DNA from: CAYXVU01 sp964468725
GTDB taxonomy: Bacteria > Acidobacteriota > Blastocatellia > UBA7656
Reading direction: 5' to 3'
Assembly: GCA_964468725.1 (NCBI GenBank)
Contig: CAYXVU010000026.1
Coordinates: forward strand, 1-39,959
DNA: 39,959 bases
Shown here: in pieces, positions 16,304-24,244 of the stretch
Layout: every line of letters begins with the position of its first letter
How positions within the stretch are numbered: position 1 is the first letter of the stretch
Translations under genes and position numbers: made by a program
Notes under the pieces: generated by a model
The model's input: the letters and a program-made list of their open reading frames with translations, nothing else
The model's database searches: none
What the model was told of the DNA's origin: nothing

Positions 16304-18547
16304 ATGAAGACGCAACATCATCAGGTCAAATTTTTCATGCAGGCTCTGCGGCTCGCGGTCTTGCTCTTTGCAATCGTTCCCGTTGCGACGGCGCAATCTG
16401 CGCCAATGGTGTCGAAAGTCGAACCGCCAAGCTGGTGGGCAAAGCATTCGATCAACCCTGTGCGCCTGCTCCTGCGCGGCACAAACCTGAGCGGGGCGCG
16501 CGTCACCTCGCGCGACTCCGGCGTGCGCGTTGTCGGTGCGCCGAAAGCTAACGCGCGCGGCTCTTACCTCTTTGTTGATCTCCATATCGCGCCAACTGCC
16601 AAACCCGGACGGCACACCTTACGCGTCACGACGCGCAGCGGCGCGACCGATTTCCCGTTCGAAGTCCTCGCTGCCCTCAGCCCTCAGAGCCGTTTTCAAG
16701 GCATTGATAACGATGATGTGATCTATTTGATCATGCCCGACCGCTTCGCCAACGGCGATGCGTCGAATGATGACCCGGCGGAAGCGCGAGGGCTGTTTGA
16801 TCGCGCCAAACCGCGTTTCTATCACGGCGGCGATTTGCAAGGCATCATCAACCGCTTGCCCTACCTGAAAGATTTGGGGGTCACCGCTTTGTGGCTCAAC
16901 CCTTGGTACGACAACAACGACGGCCTGAACTTTGTTGAAACCTACGAGGGGCAACCGATGGCCGATTATCACGGCTACGGGGCGATTGATTATTACGGCG
17001 TCGAAGAGCATTTCGGCGATCTGGCCAAGCTGCGCGAGTTGGTGGATGCCGCTCACCAACACGGCATTAAGATCATTCAAGATCAAGTTGCCAACCACAC
17101 CGGCCCTTATCACCCTTGGGCTGAGGATGCGCCGACGGCGACGTGGTACAACGGCACAAAAGAGCAGCACATCAACGAGACCTGGCAGACTTGGGTGTTG
17201 AAAGACCGTTACGCGACGCCGGAAGCGTTGCGTCCGATTCTCGACGGCTGGTTTTTAGACATCCTGCCCGACCTCAATCAAAATGATGCCGAAGCGCGGC
17301 GCTACCTGATTCAGAACACCTTGTGGTGGATCGGCGTGACCGGGCTGGATGCGATTCGCCAAGACACCTTGCCCTATGTGCCGCGCGCCTTCTGGCGCGA
17401 TTGGATGGCGGCGATCAAGAAGCAATATCCCAAACTCAACGTCATCGGTGAAACTTATGATAGTGACCCGGCGCAGGTCGCCTTTTTTCAAGGCGGCGTG
17501 AAACAGTTCGATGGTATTGATTCGGGAATTGATACGGAGTTCGACTTTCCGTTGCACTATGCGATTCGCGCCGCCTTCGCCCGCGAAGAGAACATCAAGA
17601 ACTTGCCGCAAGTCTTGTCGCACGACTTTCTCTACCCGAACGCAGGCATTCTCGTGCCGTTTATCGGCTTGCACGATATGCAGCGTTTTATGAGCGAGCC
17701 GGGGGCGACGACGGAAGGGTTGAAACTGGCGCAGACCTTTTTGATGACGACGCGCGGCATCCCGTTGATCTATTACGGCGATGAGATTGCGATGGCGGGC
17801 GGCAACGACCCGGACAACCGCCGCGATTTTCCCGGCGGCTTTGTGGGCGATGGACGCGATGCCTTCACGCATCAAGGGCGCACGCCTGCCGAGCGCGACG
17901 TGTTCGATCATCTGCGCAAGGTGACAAAGCTGCGCCATGAATTAGAACCGCTGCGGCGAGGCAGACTGGTGACGCTCAGTTTCGATGACAACCACTACGC
18001 CTTCGCTCGTGTCAGCAGCAACGGCACAGTCGTGATGGCCTTCAACAACACGCTGAAGGAGGTGACGGTCGAAATTGACGTGACCGCATTGAAGTTGGCA
18101 AATGGATTGATACTCAACGACGTACTCGGTGTTGCCTCAGATGTACGTGTCAATCAGGGTAAGTTGCGTCTGGTTATTCCTGCGCGTTCGGCAAGTATCT
18201 TTGTTGTGAAGGGCTATCAGTCAAACCTCTTGGTACGAACTTCGAATGTTGCAACGATCAATACTAGAAAAGCATTTGATGAGATGGCAATCAAACGAGT
18301 CTACCCCCCGAGGGTTGGCGAGGGGCAGAAAGGAAAATCACCAATAAAAGTTGTTACTGTAGGTGATGCAGGCAATGTTGTATCCGCGCAAGCTTTAACG
18401 GAACACTTGATGTTAGGAAGCGCATCCGTTGACGCCGCTAGGCAGTGGAAGTTTCGACCGTTAGGTATTGATGGGAAGCCCACACGAGTTGTTGGGACAA
18501 TCACCTTCTCATTCGACGCAAGCAAGAATGCTTGGAAGGGGAAATAA
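16304..18547 (+). CDS. Secreted GH13 amylase-type enzyme with C-terminal TonB-like domain
   Basis: 747 aa. An N-terminal signal peptide (LAVLLFAIVPVATAQ) precedes the EPPSWW cyclomaltodextrinase-type N domain and a GH13 barrel paralogous to the 1069 gene (DDVIYLIMPDRF, YHGGDLQGI). Catalytic residues D354 (IRQDT), E383 (IGETYDS) and D458 are present, but the segment before D458 reads GLHD instead of the usual NHD. After the C-terminal beta domain, which ends near VVKG at about 640, residues about 661-740 match a TonB C-terminal domain (VVSAQALTEHLMLGS, AARQWKFRPLGIDGKP). No TonB membrane helix precedes it. DNA from about 18060 on is visibly more AT-rich than the rest of the gene. ATG 16337 is an alternative start. 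Confidence 0.9.
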   Translation: MKTQHHQVKFFMQALRLAVLLFAIVPVATAQSAPMVSKVEPPSWWAKHSINPVRLLLRGTNLSGARVTSRDSGVRVVGAPKANARGSYLFVDLHIAPTAKPGRHTLRVTTRSGATDFPFEVLAALSPQSRFQGIDNDDVIYLIMPDRFANGDASNDDPAEARGLFDRAKPRFYHGGDLQGIINRLPYLKDLGVTALWLNPWYDNNDGLNFVETYEGQPMADYHGYGAIDYYGVEEHFGDLAKLRELVDAAHQHGIKIIQDQVANHTGPYHPWAEDAPTATWYNGTKEQHINETWQTWVLKDRYATPEALRPILDGWFLDILPDLNQNDAEARRYLIQNTLWWIGVTGLDAIRQDTLPYVPRAFWRDWMAAIKKQYPKLNVIGETYDSDPAQVAFFQGGVKQFDGIDSGIDTEFDFPLHYAIRAAFAREENIKNLPQVLSHDFLYPNAGILVPFIGLHDMQRFMSEPGATTEGLKLAQTFLMTTRGIPLIYYGDEIAMAGGNDPDNRRDFPGGFVGDGRDAFTHQGRTPAERDVFDHLRKVTKLRHELEPLRRGRLVTLSFDDNHYAFARVSSNGTVVMAFNNTLKEVTVEIDVTALKLANGLILNDVLGVASDVRVNQGKLRLVIPARSASIFVVKGYQSNLLVRTSNVATINTRKAFDEMAIKRVYPPRVGEGQKGKSPIKVVTVGDAGNVVSAQALTEHLMLGSASVDAARQWKFRPLGIDGKPTRVVGTITFSFDASKNAWKGK

Positions 18548-18554
18548 CCCTATC

Positions 18555-18580
18555 GTTGAGAGGCGGTCTCTGACCGCCTC
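18555..18580 (+). repeat. REP-like palindrome, copy 1
   Basis: GTTGA followed by a perfect 9-bp stem GAGGCGGTC / GACCGCCTC with a TCT loop (18560-18580). It lies between the amylase stop and the transposase start and is in direct orientation relative to copy 3 and inverted relative to copy 2. Confidence 0.85.
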
Positions 18581-18592
18581 CGGTGATGAGCA

Positions 18593-19156
18593 ATGAAATT
18601 TGTGAAATCGCAAATGCCGAATTTATTTCACTACCTAACGGTCGTTACCCATAATCGTTTTCCGGTATTTCTCAGCGACAAAGCTTGCCAACTTTTGGTT
18701 GATGCGATTCTACGAGCCAAAGAGAAGTATCCGTTCAAACTGGTTGGCTACGTCATCATGCCAGATCACCTGCATCTGTTGATCAATCCATTCGATCAGA
18801 ATATCGGCGCGGTGATGAAGCAGATCAAAGGGGCAGCCGCGCACGAAATTCTCGAATGGATGCGGAGCCGGGAAACGGAACCGTCCCTCGCTAAACTAAA
18901 ACTCAATAGCCCGCAGAAACGCGCTCATCAATACGCCCTCTGGTTGAAAGAGTTTTTTCCGGTAGAGCTTTGGAGTCTGAAATTTATACAGCAAAAGCTG
19001 CAATATATTCATAACAACCCTGTGCGGGCAGGCTTGTGCGCTCATCCGGCAGACTGGAAATGGTCGAGCTATCGCGCCTATTTCCCCCATGAACCGGGCA
19101 GCGTTCCCCTAGACATAGATTGGCAGGCGTATTGGAAAGAGTTGCCGAAAGTTTGA
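18593..19156 (+). CDS. REP-associated tyrosine transposase (RAYT, Y1_Tnp)
   Basis: 187 aa, which is full length for this family. The HUH metal motif is HLHLL within VIMPDHLHLL (about residues 57-62). The C-terminal signature YIHNNPVRAGL...DWKWSSYR carries the helix with the catalytic Tyr (near residues 138-140). RAYTs cut single strands at REP palindromes and are related to IS200/IS605 TnpA; here three such palindromes flank the gene. The start codon lies 12 bp after REP copy 1, so the palindrome may also affect expression. It inserts between the amylase-TonB gene and the sugar transporter. The product should be cytosolic and DNA-binding. Confidence 0.92.
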   Translation: MKFVKSQMPNLFHYLTVVTHNRFPVFLSDKACQLLVDAILRAKEKYPFKLVGYVIMPDHLHLLINPFDQNIGAVMKQIKGAAAHEILEWMRSRETEPSLAKLKLNSPQKRAHQYALWLKEFFPVELWSLKFIQQKLQYIHNNPVRAGLCAHPADWKWSSYRAYFPHEPGSVPLDIDWQAYWKELPKV

Positions 19157-19162
19157 AGTGTC

Positions 19163-19186
19163 GGCGGTCGCAGACCGCCTCTCAAC
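19163..19186 (-). repeat. REP-like palindrome, copy 2 (inverted)
   Basis: Reverse complement of the copy 1 pattern: stem GGCGGTC / GACCGCC (7 bp, GCA loop), then TCTCAAC, the complement of the GTTGAGA head. It begins 7 bp after the transposase stop. Confidence 0.83.
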
Positions 19187-19205
19187 TCAAGGAGATTGTT
19201 TTCCC

Positions 19206-19228
19206 GTTGAGAGGCGGTCTCCGACCGC
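19206..19228 (+). repeat. REP-like palindrome, copy 3
   Basis: GTTGAGAG head followed by a 6-bp stem GCGGTC / GACCGC with a TCC loop. It is in the same orientation as copy 1 and faces copy 2 across a 19-bp spacer, forming a REP pair (BIME-like). Confidence 0.8.
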
Positions 19229-19276
19229 GAAGCAGGGAATAGAGAACGGATAAATTTAGGCAAAGGAAAACTCCCA

Positions 19277-20686
19277 ATGGAAAAACCGCGATTGAGTTTC
19301 TGGCAAATCTGGAATATGAGCTTCGGTTTTCTCGGCATTCAATTTGGCTGGGGTTTGCAACTGGCCAATATGAGCGCGATCTACACGAAACTCGGAGCCG
19401 ACCCCGACAAGATTCCGATTCTCTGGCTCGCCGGGCCGGTGACCGGCTTGATTGTACAACCCATCATCGGTTCGATGAGCGACCGCACGTGGAATGTGCT
19501 CGGTCGCCGTCGCCCCTATTTTCTGTTTGGAGCAATCTTTTCGAGCGTCGCTCTGTTCTTTATGCCCGACTCGCCCGCGCTGTGGTTTGCCGCCAGCCTG
19601 CTATGGATTTTGGATGCCAGCATCAATATCAGCATGGAGCCGTTTCGCGCCTTTGTCGCCGATAAGTTGAACGACGAGCAGCGCACCGTCGGCTTCGTTA
19701 TGCAGAGCTTCTTTATCGGCATCGGCGCAACGTTGGCCAATGCGTTGCCGTATCTCTTCAGTCGGTTCGGCGTCACCGGTACAACGGCGAGCGGCATTCC
19801 GCTCAGCGTGCAATATTCGTTTAAGATCGGCGCGGCGGCCTTCTTGATCGCCGTGCTGTGGACGGTCTTCACCTCCGCCGAATATCCGCCGGACAACATC
19901 GCAGAGTTCGAGCGCCGGAAACGCGAGCGCAAAGGCGTCGCCGCAGGCTTTAGCGAAATCATCGAAGCCATCAAAGAGATGCCGCAGACGATGAAACAAC
20001 TGGCGGTCGTGCAAATCTTCACTTGGCTCGGACTCTTTTGCATGTGGATGTTCTTCGGATTGACGACGGCCTATCATGTCTTCGGCGCAGCCAGCCGCGA
20101 ATCGGAATCGTTTGATCGCGGCACCGAATGGGGCGGTATCTGCTTTGCGGTTTATTCCTTCGTCTGCTTTCTGGTTGCCTTCGCATTGCCGAAACTGGCG
20201 GCGGCGACTAGTCGAAAAACCGTACACGCGGCATCGCTCATCTGTGGCGGCGTCGGGCTGCTTTCAACCTACTTCATTCACAATCAGTATGTCTTGCTAC
20301 TCACGATGGTCGGCGTCGGCATTGCGTGGGCTTCGATTCTTTCGATGCCGTATGCGATTTTGTCGGGCGCGTTGCCTGCCGCGCGCATGGGTGTGTATAT
20401 GGGGGTCTTCAATTTCTTTATTGTGATTCCCGAAATCATCGCGTCGCTGACCTTTCAACCGTTGGTGAAGAATGTCTTCGGTAACAATCCGCTCTACGTC
20501 GTGATGCTCGGCGGCGCGAGCCTGATGGTTGCGGCGGCGCTCGTCTCGCGGGTGCGCGATGAGGGGACGAAGGTGTCTGCCGAAGCGGTGATCGAAGCGG
20601 AAGCGGAAGGCATCTTTACTGTGCAAGAATCGGCGCAGCCCGTACCCGGCATCGGCTTGATGGATCAGGATGATGAGAAGCGATGA
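19277..20686 (+). CDS. SLC45/GPH-type sugar transporter (MFS)
   Basis: 469 aa with about twelve transmembrane segments. The N-terminus (LSFWQIWNMSFGFLGIQFGWGL) and the loop SDRTWNVLGRRRPYFLFG between helices 2 and 3 are typical of glycoside-pentoside-hexuronide/SLC45-like carriers, several of which move sucrose or maltose with protons. A cytoplasmic loop near residues 210-230 is rich in charged residues (FERRKRERKG). The gene overlaps the following GH13 gene by four bases (ATGA), so both are probably translated together, which supports maltose or maltodextrin as cargo. An AAAGG sequence at 19262-19266 is the likely ribosome binding site. Exact substrate unproven. Confidence 0.88.
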   Translation: MEKPRLSFWQIWNMSFGFLGIQFGWGLQLANMSAIYTKLGADPDKIPILWLAGPVTGLIVQPIIGSMSDRTWNVLGRRRPYFLFGAIFSSVALFFMPDSPALWFAASLLWILDASINISMEPFRAFVADKLNDEQRTVGFVMQSFFIGIGATLANALPYLFSRFGVTGTTASGIPLSVQYSFKIGAAAFLIAVLWTVFTSAEYPPDNIAEFERRKRERKGVAAGFSEIIEAIKEMPQTMKQLAVVQIFTWLGLFCMWMFFGLTTAYHVFGAASRESESFDRGTEWGGICFAVYSFVCFLVAFALPKLAAATSRKTVHAASLICGGVGLLSTYFIHNQYVLLLTMVGVGIAWASILSMPYAILSGALPAARMGVYMGVFNFFIVIPEIIASLTFQPLVKNVFGNNPLYVVMLGGASLMVAAALVSRVRDEGTKVSAEAVIEAEAEGIFTVQESAQPVPGIGLMDQDDEKR

Positions 20687-22104
20687 GCTTTATGAAATCT
20701 CCATGTAAGGGCAATAGAATCTTTCCGATTTTGGTTATCGCGATGATGATTCCGATGACGTGGACGCACGCGCTGGCGATTCGCGCTGGCTATCAAGCGG
20801 AGCGCGAGGTTGCGAAACTCCCGGCGCGGCAGAGCCGCGATTGGGTGCGCGACGCGGTGATTTATGAAATCTTCCCGCGCAACTTTTCACCGGAAGGGAA
20901 TTTCAACGGCATCACTGCGCGACTCGATGAGTTGCAACGGCTCGGCGTTACGGTGTTATGGCTGATGCCGATTCACCCTATCGGGCAGGTCAAAAAGAAA
21001 GGCACGATTGGCAGCCCCTATGCCGTGCGCGATTACTATGCCATCAATCCCGACTATGGCACGAAAGAGGATTTCAAACGGTTGATTACCGAAACGCACA
21101 GGCGCGGCCTGAAGATCATCATTGACATTGTTGCCAACCATACGGCGTGGGACAGCGTGATGATGAAGCAGCCCGAATTTTATAAGCGCGATGCGGCGGG
21201 CAACATTCTTTCGCCCTACGATTGGACGGATGTCGCGCAACTCGGTTACGACAATCCGAAGCTGCGCGAGTATATGACCGAGATGCTGAAGTATTGGATT
21301 CGGGAGTTTGACCTCGATGGCTTTCGCTGTGATGTGTCGTGGTTAGTGCCGACCGACTTTTGGGAGAAGGCGCGCAGGGAACTGGAAAAGCTCAAACCCG
21401 AACTCATCATGATTAGCGAAGCGAGCTTTCCCGAACATATGCTCAACGCCTTCGATATGGATTATGCGTGGCCTTCTTTTCACACCATCGAAGAGGTATT
21501 GAGAGGGCAAAGCGCGGCGACGGCGATTCAAAAAAATTGGGAAGAAGAGCGAGCACGTTACCCGCGCGGCGCATTGCGGATGCGCTTTATTGACAATCAC
21601 GACGAACGCCGCGCCATTGCCGAATTTGGCAGAGCGGCCTCGCTTGCCGGAGCCGCCTTGATCTTCACGATGGACGGCGTGCCGCTGCTCTACAACGGGC
21701 AGGAGATCGGCGATACGATGGAATCGGGTGCGCCTGCCCTCTTTGAACGCTTGCCGATCTTTTGGCAGATTGTCGAACGCCGCCCGGAGATGCCGCGCTT
21801 CTACCGGCAGATGATCGCCTTGCGGCGTGCGCACGCGGCGCTCCGACAAGGCGAAACCGTATGGCTGCGAAATTCGGATGAAGCGCGCGTTGTGACCTAC
21901 CTGCGGCGCAACTCGGATGAAGAGATTTTAGCCGCCATCAATCTTTCGAATCGCCCCTTTATCGGCTATGTGGAAGCCGCCAACGGCCCAACCTTTAGCG
22001 AAATCAGGCTAGAGGCGATGTCCGCAGGCGCGATGGGTTCGTCCCTACCAGCGGCGTCGCTCGACGCCTGGGGGTATCGGTTCTATCGGCGCGCATTGAA
22101 GTAA
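20683..22104 (+). CDS. Exported GH13 alpha-amylase family enzyme
   Basis: 473 aa. A hydrophobic N-terminal segment (IFPILVIAMMIPMTWTHALA) indicates export. The barrel starts at DWVRDAVIYEIFPRNFS, with the conserved VANHT region. Catalytic residues are present: D217 (GFRCDVS), E246 (MISEAS) and D307 (IDNHDE). It lacks the EPPxWW N-terminal domain of the other two GH13 enzymes here, so it belongs to a different subfamily, of plain three-domain amylase build. It is coupled to the transporter by an ATGA overlap, suggesting that it trims maltodextrins in the periplasm for uptake. Specificity (amylase, glucosidase or transferase) cannot be decided from sequence. Confidence 0.92.
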   Translation: MSFMKSPCKGNRIFPILVIAMMIPMTWTHALAIRAGYQAEREVAKLPARQSRDWVRDAVIYEIFPRNFSPEGNFNGITARLDELQRLGVTVLWLMPIHPIGQVKKKGTIGSPYAVRDYYAINPDYGTKEDFKRLITETHRRGLKIIIDIVANHTAWDSVMMKQPEFYKRDAAGNILSPYDWTDVAQLGYDNPKLREYMTEMLKYWIREFDLDGFRCDVSWLVPTDFWEKARRELEKLKPELIMISEASFPEHMLNAFDMDYAWPSFHTIEEVLRGQSAATAIQKNWEEERARYPRGALRMRFIDNHDERRAIAEFGRAASLAGAALIFTMDGVPLLYNGQEIGDTMESGAPALFERLPIFWQIVERRPEMPRFYRQMIALRRAHAALRQGETVWLRNSDEARVVTYLRRNSDEEILAAINLSNRPFIGYVEAANGPTFSEIRLEAMSAGAMGSSLPAASLDAWGYRFYRRALK

Positions 22105-22108
22105 GAAG

Positions 22109-22140
22109 TTGGCTAGGATAGTCTCTCACCTCTGTACAAT
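22109..22140 (+). promoter_or_regulatory. Possible promoter before the glycosyltransferase pair
   Basis: A good -10 hexamer (TACAAT, 22135-22140) lies 90 bp before the start of the next gene. The best -35 match, TTGGCT at 22109, leaves a long 20-bp spacer, so this is only a candidate. Confidence 0.3.
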
Positions 22141-22229
22141 CCTAAAGAAAGAAGAACGGCTCGAACTTTGATGGCGCTGCCGCAAGCTACGATTGGCCTC
22201 AGAGTTTGAACCACGCCGGTGGTGAACTT

Positions 22230-23213
22230 ATGCCCGTTGTCTCTGTCATCGTATTGGTGTACAACTTGGAACAGACGATTGGGCAAGCGCTGGAATCGGT
22301 GCGGGCGCAAACGGTTCAAGACCTCGAAATCATCGTCGTGAATGACGGCTCAACGGATCGCTCACGGGAAATCATCTCTGCCATCGCCGATGAGAGAATC
22401 AAACTCTTCACCTATGAAAACGGTGGGATAGCAGTGGCGCGCAATCGCGGATTGCAACAGGTCACCGGGCAATTCGTCGCTTTTCTGGACGGTGATGACT
22501 GGTGGACGGCAGACAAATTGGAATACCAACTGGCCGCCTTGCGCGAGCATCCCGAAGCCGTCGCTGCCTACAGTTGGTCATACTTCACCGATGCCGATGG
22601 CCAGGTGTTATATCCGCAGACGCCGGTGCGATATTCCGGCGATGTGTATGCAGACTTGTTGGTAAGCAACTTTTTATTGAGCGGTTCAAATATCTTAGTT
22701 CGCAAACCGGCGATGGATGCGGCGGGCGAATTCGATGCCGATTTGGTGGCTGCCGAAGATTGGTATTCTTGGTTGAAACTGGCAAAACTAGGGGCGTTCG
22801 TGTTGGTTCCTAAATACCAAGTCTATTACCGTCAATCGCCGCAGAGCTTTTCGTCGCGCCTCGAGGTGATCGAAGCGAATAATCTGAAGGCCATCGAAAA
22901 GGCTTTCTGCGAAGCCCCTGCCGAATTGCAATATCTGAAGAAGAAGCGGTTGGCGAATTATCATCAGATGGTCGCGCGCTTGTGTTTAACGCGCTATCAA
23001 AATCGGCAAGGGATTCGCTCGGCGCGACAGCATCTCTTTCGGTCGTTGCGCCTCTGCCCGGCAGAGGTGGGCGAGGCGAAAGTGCAGCGTCTTCTCATGC
23101 AGTGGTTGGTTATGCAATTATTGCCAGTGTCCGTTGCCAAGAAGCTGTTTGCCGCACTCACACGTTGGTATGGAAAATTTAGACAGTCCGGGCTTGCTAA
23201 AGAACAACTCTGA
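22230..23213 (+). CDS. Family 2 glycosyltransferase
   Basis: 327 aa from ATG 22230; the frame extends to a TTG at 22206 but the GT-A fold begins immediately with PVVSVIVLVYNLEQTI. The GT2 nucleotide-sugar site is visible: VNDGSTDRS near residue 37, and the metal-binding DGDD (FLDGDDWW) near residue 92. An acceptor-side motif AAEDWYSW follows. No membrane helix is evident, so it is a soluble or peripheral enzyme adding a sugar to a surface glycan. Its 3' end overlaps the next gene by 44 bp, which points to a common transcript. Donor and acceptor unknown. Confidence 0.9.
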   Translation: MPVVSVIVLVYNLEQTIGQALESVRAQTVQDLEIIVVNDGSTDRSREIISAIADERIKLFTYENGGIAVARNRGLQQVTGQFVAFLDGDDWWTADKLEYQLAALREHPEAVAAYSWSYFTDADGQVLYPQTPVRYSGDVYADLLVSNFLLSGSNILVRKPAMDAAGEFDADLVAAEDWYSWLKLAKLGAFVLVPKYQVYYRQSPQSFSSRLEVIEANNLKAIEKAFCEAPAELQYLKKKRLANYHQMVARLCLTRYQNRQGIRSARQHLFRSLRLCPAEVGEAKVQRLLMQWLVMQLLPVSVAKKLFAALTRWYGKFRQSGLAKEQL

Positions 23214-24105
23214 AACGCCCTACGCGCCGCTCGTCTCGGTGATCGTGCCGTGTTATCAATCCGAACGTACGATTCGCAGATGTCTGCACGCGATTGCCAA
23301 TCAACAAACGACCGTCCCCTTTGAAATCATTGTGGTAGACAGTTCGACCGATCACACCCCGCGTATCGTCGCCGAAGAGTTCCCTGATGCACAGTTGATT
23401 CACTTACCCGAACGCACCTACGCGGGCAAAGCGCGTAATTATGGCATTCGCGCGGCGCGCGGAACCTACTGTTTGATGATTGATTCCGATTGTTTGGCCG
23501 CGCCTGATGTGATCGAGCGTATGCTCGCGCGGCATGCTGAAGCCAACTATGCCGCCGTCAGCGGGGCGCTTGGCAATGGCACGCGGCAGAGTTTGAGCGG
23601 CTGGCTGGGCTACCTCATGGAATTCAGAGAGTTCATGCCGAGCACGCCGCTGCGTCTGGTGAAGAGTGCGCCGCCTGCTGCGATGATGTATCACAAAGAA
23701 TTGTTTGCGCGCTATGGCGGCTATGAAGAAGATGAGGTGGCCGAGGATTTATTGTTTCACTGGAAAGTCACACAGGCGGGCGAATCGGTACTTTTTGATC
23801 CGGCCATTGTAGCGACCCATCTGAATCGCACCGGCTGGCGACAGGTTTTTACCTATCAAGCCTATCTCGGTAGAATCTCTGCCGTTGCCCGCAAGCGCAG
23901 TCAACAAACGGGGTACATCTTGATTCGTTACCCCGCATTGGTCGCGCTGATGCCAGCCTTCCGTTTGCTGCGAATGATCAGATGGATGGCCGTCTATGAC
24001 CGAAAGACGCTACTGGCGTTGCTGATTGCTTGGCCGCTCATTTTGATTGGCCTGATCTTTTGGTCGTTCGGATTTTGGCGAGAGGCGAGACGGCAACTCG
24101 CTTGA
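23170..24105 (+). CDS. Family 2 glycosyltransferase with C-terminal membrane region
   Basis: 311 aa from ATG 23170, which lies inside the end of the preceding gene (44-bp overlap). The GT-A fold begins at PLVSVIVPCYQSERTI; VVDSSTDHT and the DSDC variant of the DxD motif (LMIDSDCLAA) are visible, followed by an EEDEVAEDLLFHWK acceptor motif. The last 60 residues are hydrophobic (ALLIAWPLILIGLIFWSFGFW) and preceded by basic residues, suggesting attachment to the inner membrane. The DSDC form is shared with the GT2 at 28833, so the two may be related. Probably involved in exopolysaccharide or O-antigen-type assembly. Confidence 0.9.
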   Translation: MENLDSPGLLKNNSETPYAPLVSVIVPCYQSERTIRRCLHAIANQQTTVPFEIIVVDSSTDHTPRIVAEEFPDAQLIHLPERTYAGKARNYGIRAARGTYCLMIDSDCLAAPDVIERMLARHAEANYAAVSGALGNGTRQSLSGWLGYLMEFREFMPSTPLRLVKSAPPAAMMYHKELFARYGGYEEDEVAEDLLFHWKVTQAGESVLFDPAIVATHLNRTGWRQVFTYQAYLGRISAVARKRSQQTGYILIRYPALVALMPAFRLLRMIRWMAVYDRKTLLALLIAWPLILIGLIFWSFGFWREARRQLA

Positions 24106-24198
24106 TCGCTGAGTCTCTGTCTCCCTGATCGCTTAGGCACAGAGGCGCAACGATCTGAAAGAATGCGCGAAGGCGAAGCCTTTGACTGTTATAGCTAG

Positions 24199-24218
24199 TT
24201 GCCCAGAGCGATGGGCAA
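24199..24218. terminator. Candidate bidirectional hairpin between convergent genes
   Basis: A perfect 7-bp stem TTGCCCA / TGGGCAA with a 6-nt loop lies in the 139-bp gap between the plus-strand GT2 and the minus-strand GT4 genes. There is no U-tract on either side, so it is not a classical intrinsic terminator. Confidence 0.3.
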
Positions 24219-24244
24219 GTATCAGGGGCTTGCCGGGTTTGGCT

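Larger units (their letters stand above)
18555..19228 (+). mobile_element. RAYT transposase gene bracketed by REP palindromes
   Basis: A Y1-type transposase gene has one REP palindrome upstream (18555-18580) and two downstream (19163-19186 inverted, 19206-19228 direct). All share the GTTGAGAGGCGGTC head. A single RAYT gene next to opposed REPs is the usual layout of these domesticated IS200/IS605-related units. There are no terminal inverted repeats or target duplications of the DDE type. Confidence 0.75.

Noticed and set aside
24199..24218. Strong intrinsic terminator between convergent genes
   Set aside because: The stem is perfect but short and has no U-tract; kept only as a low-confidence candidate.
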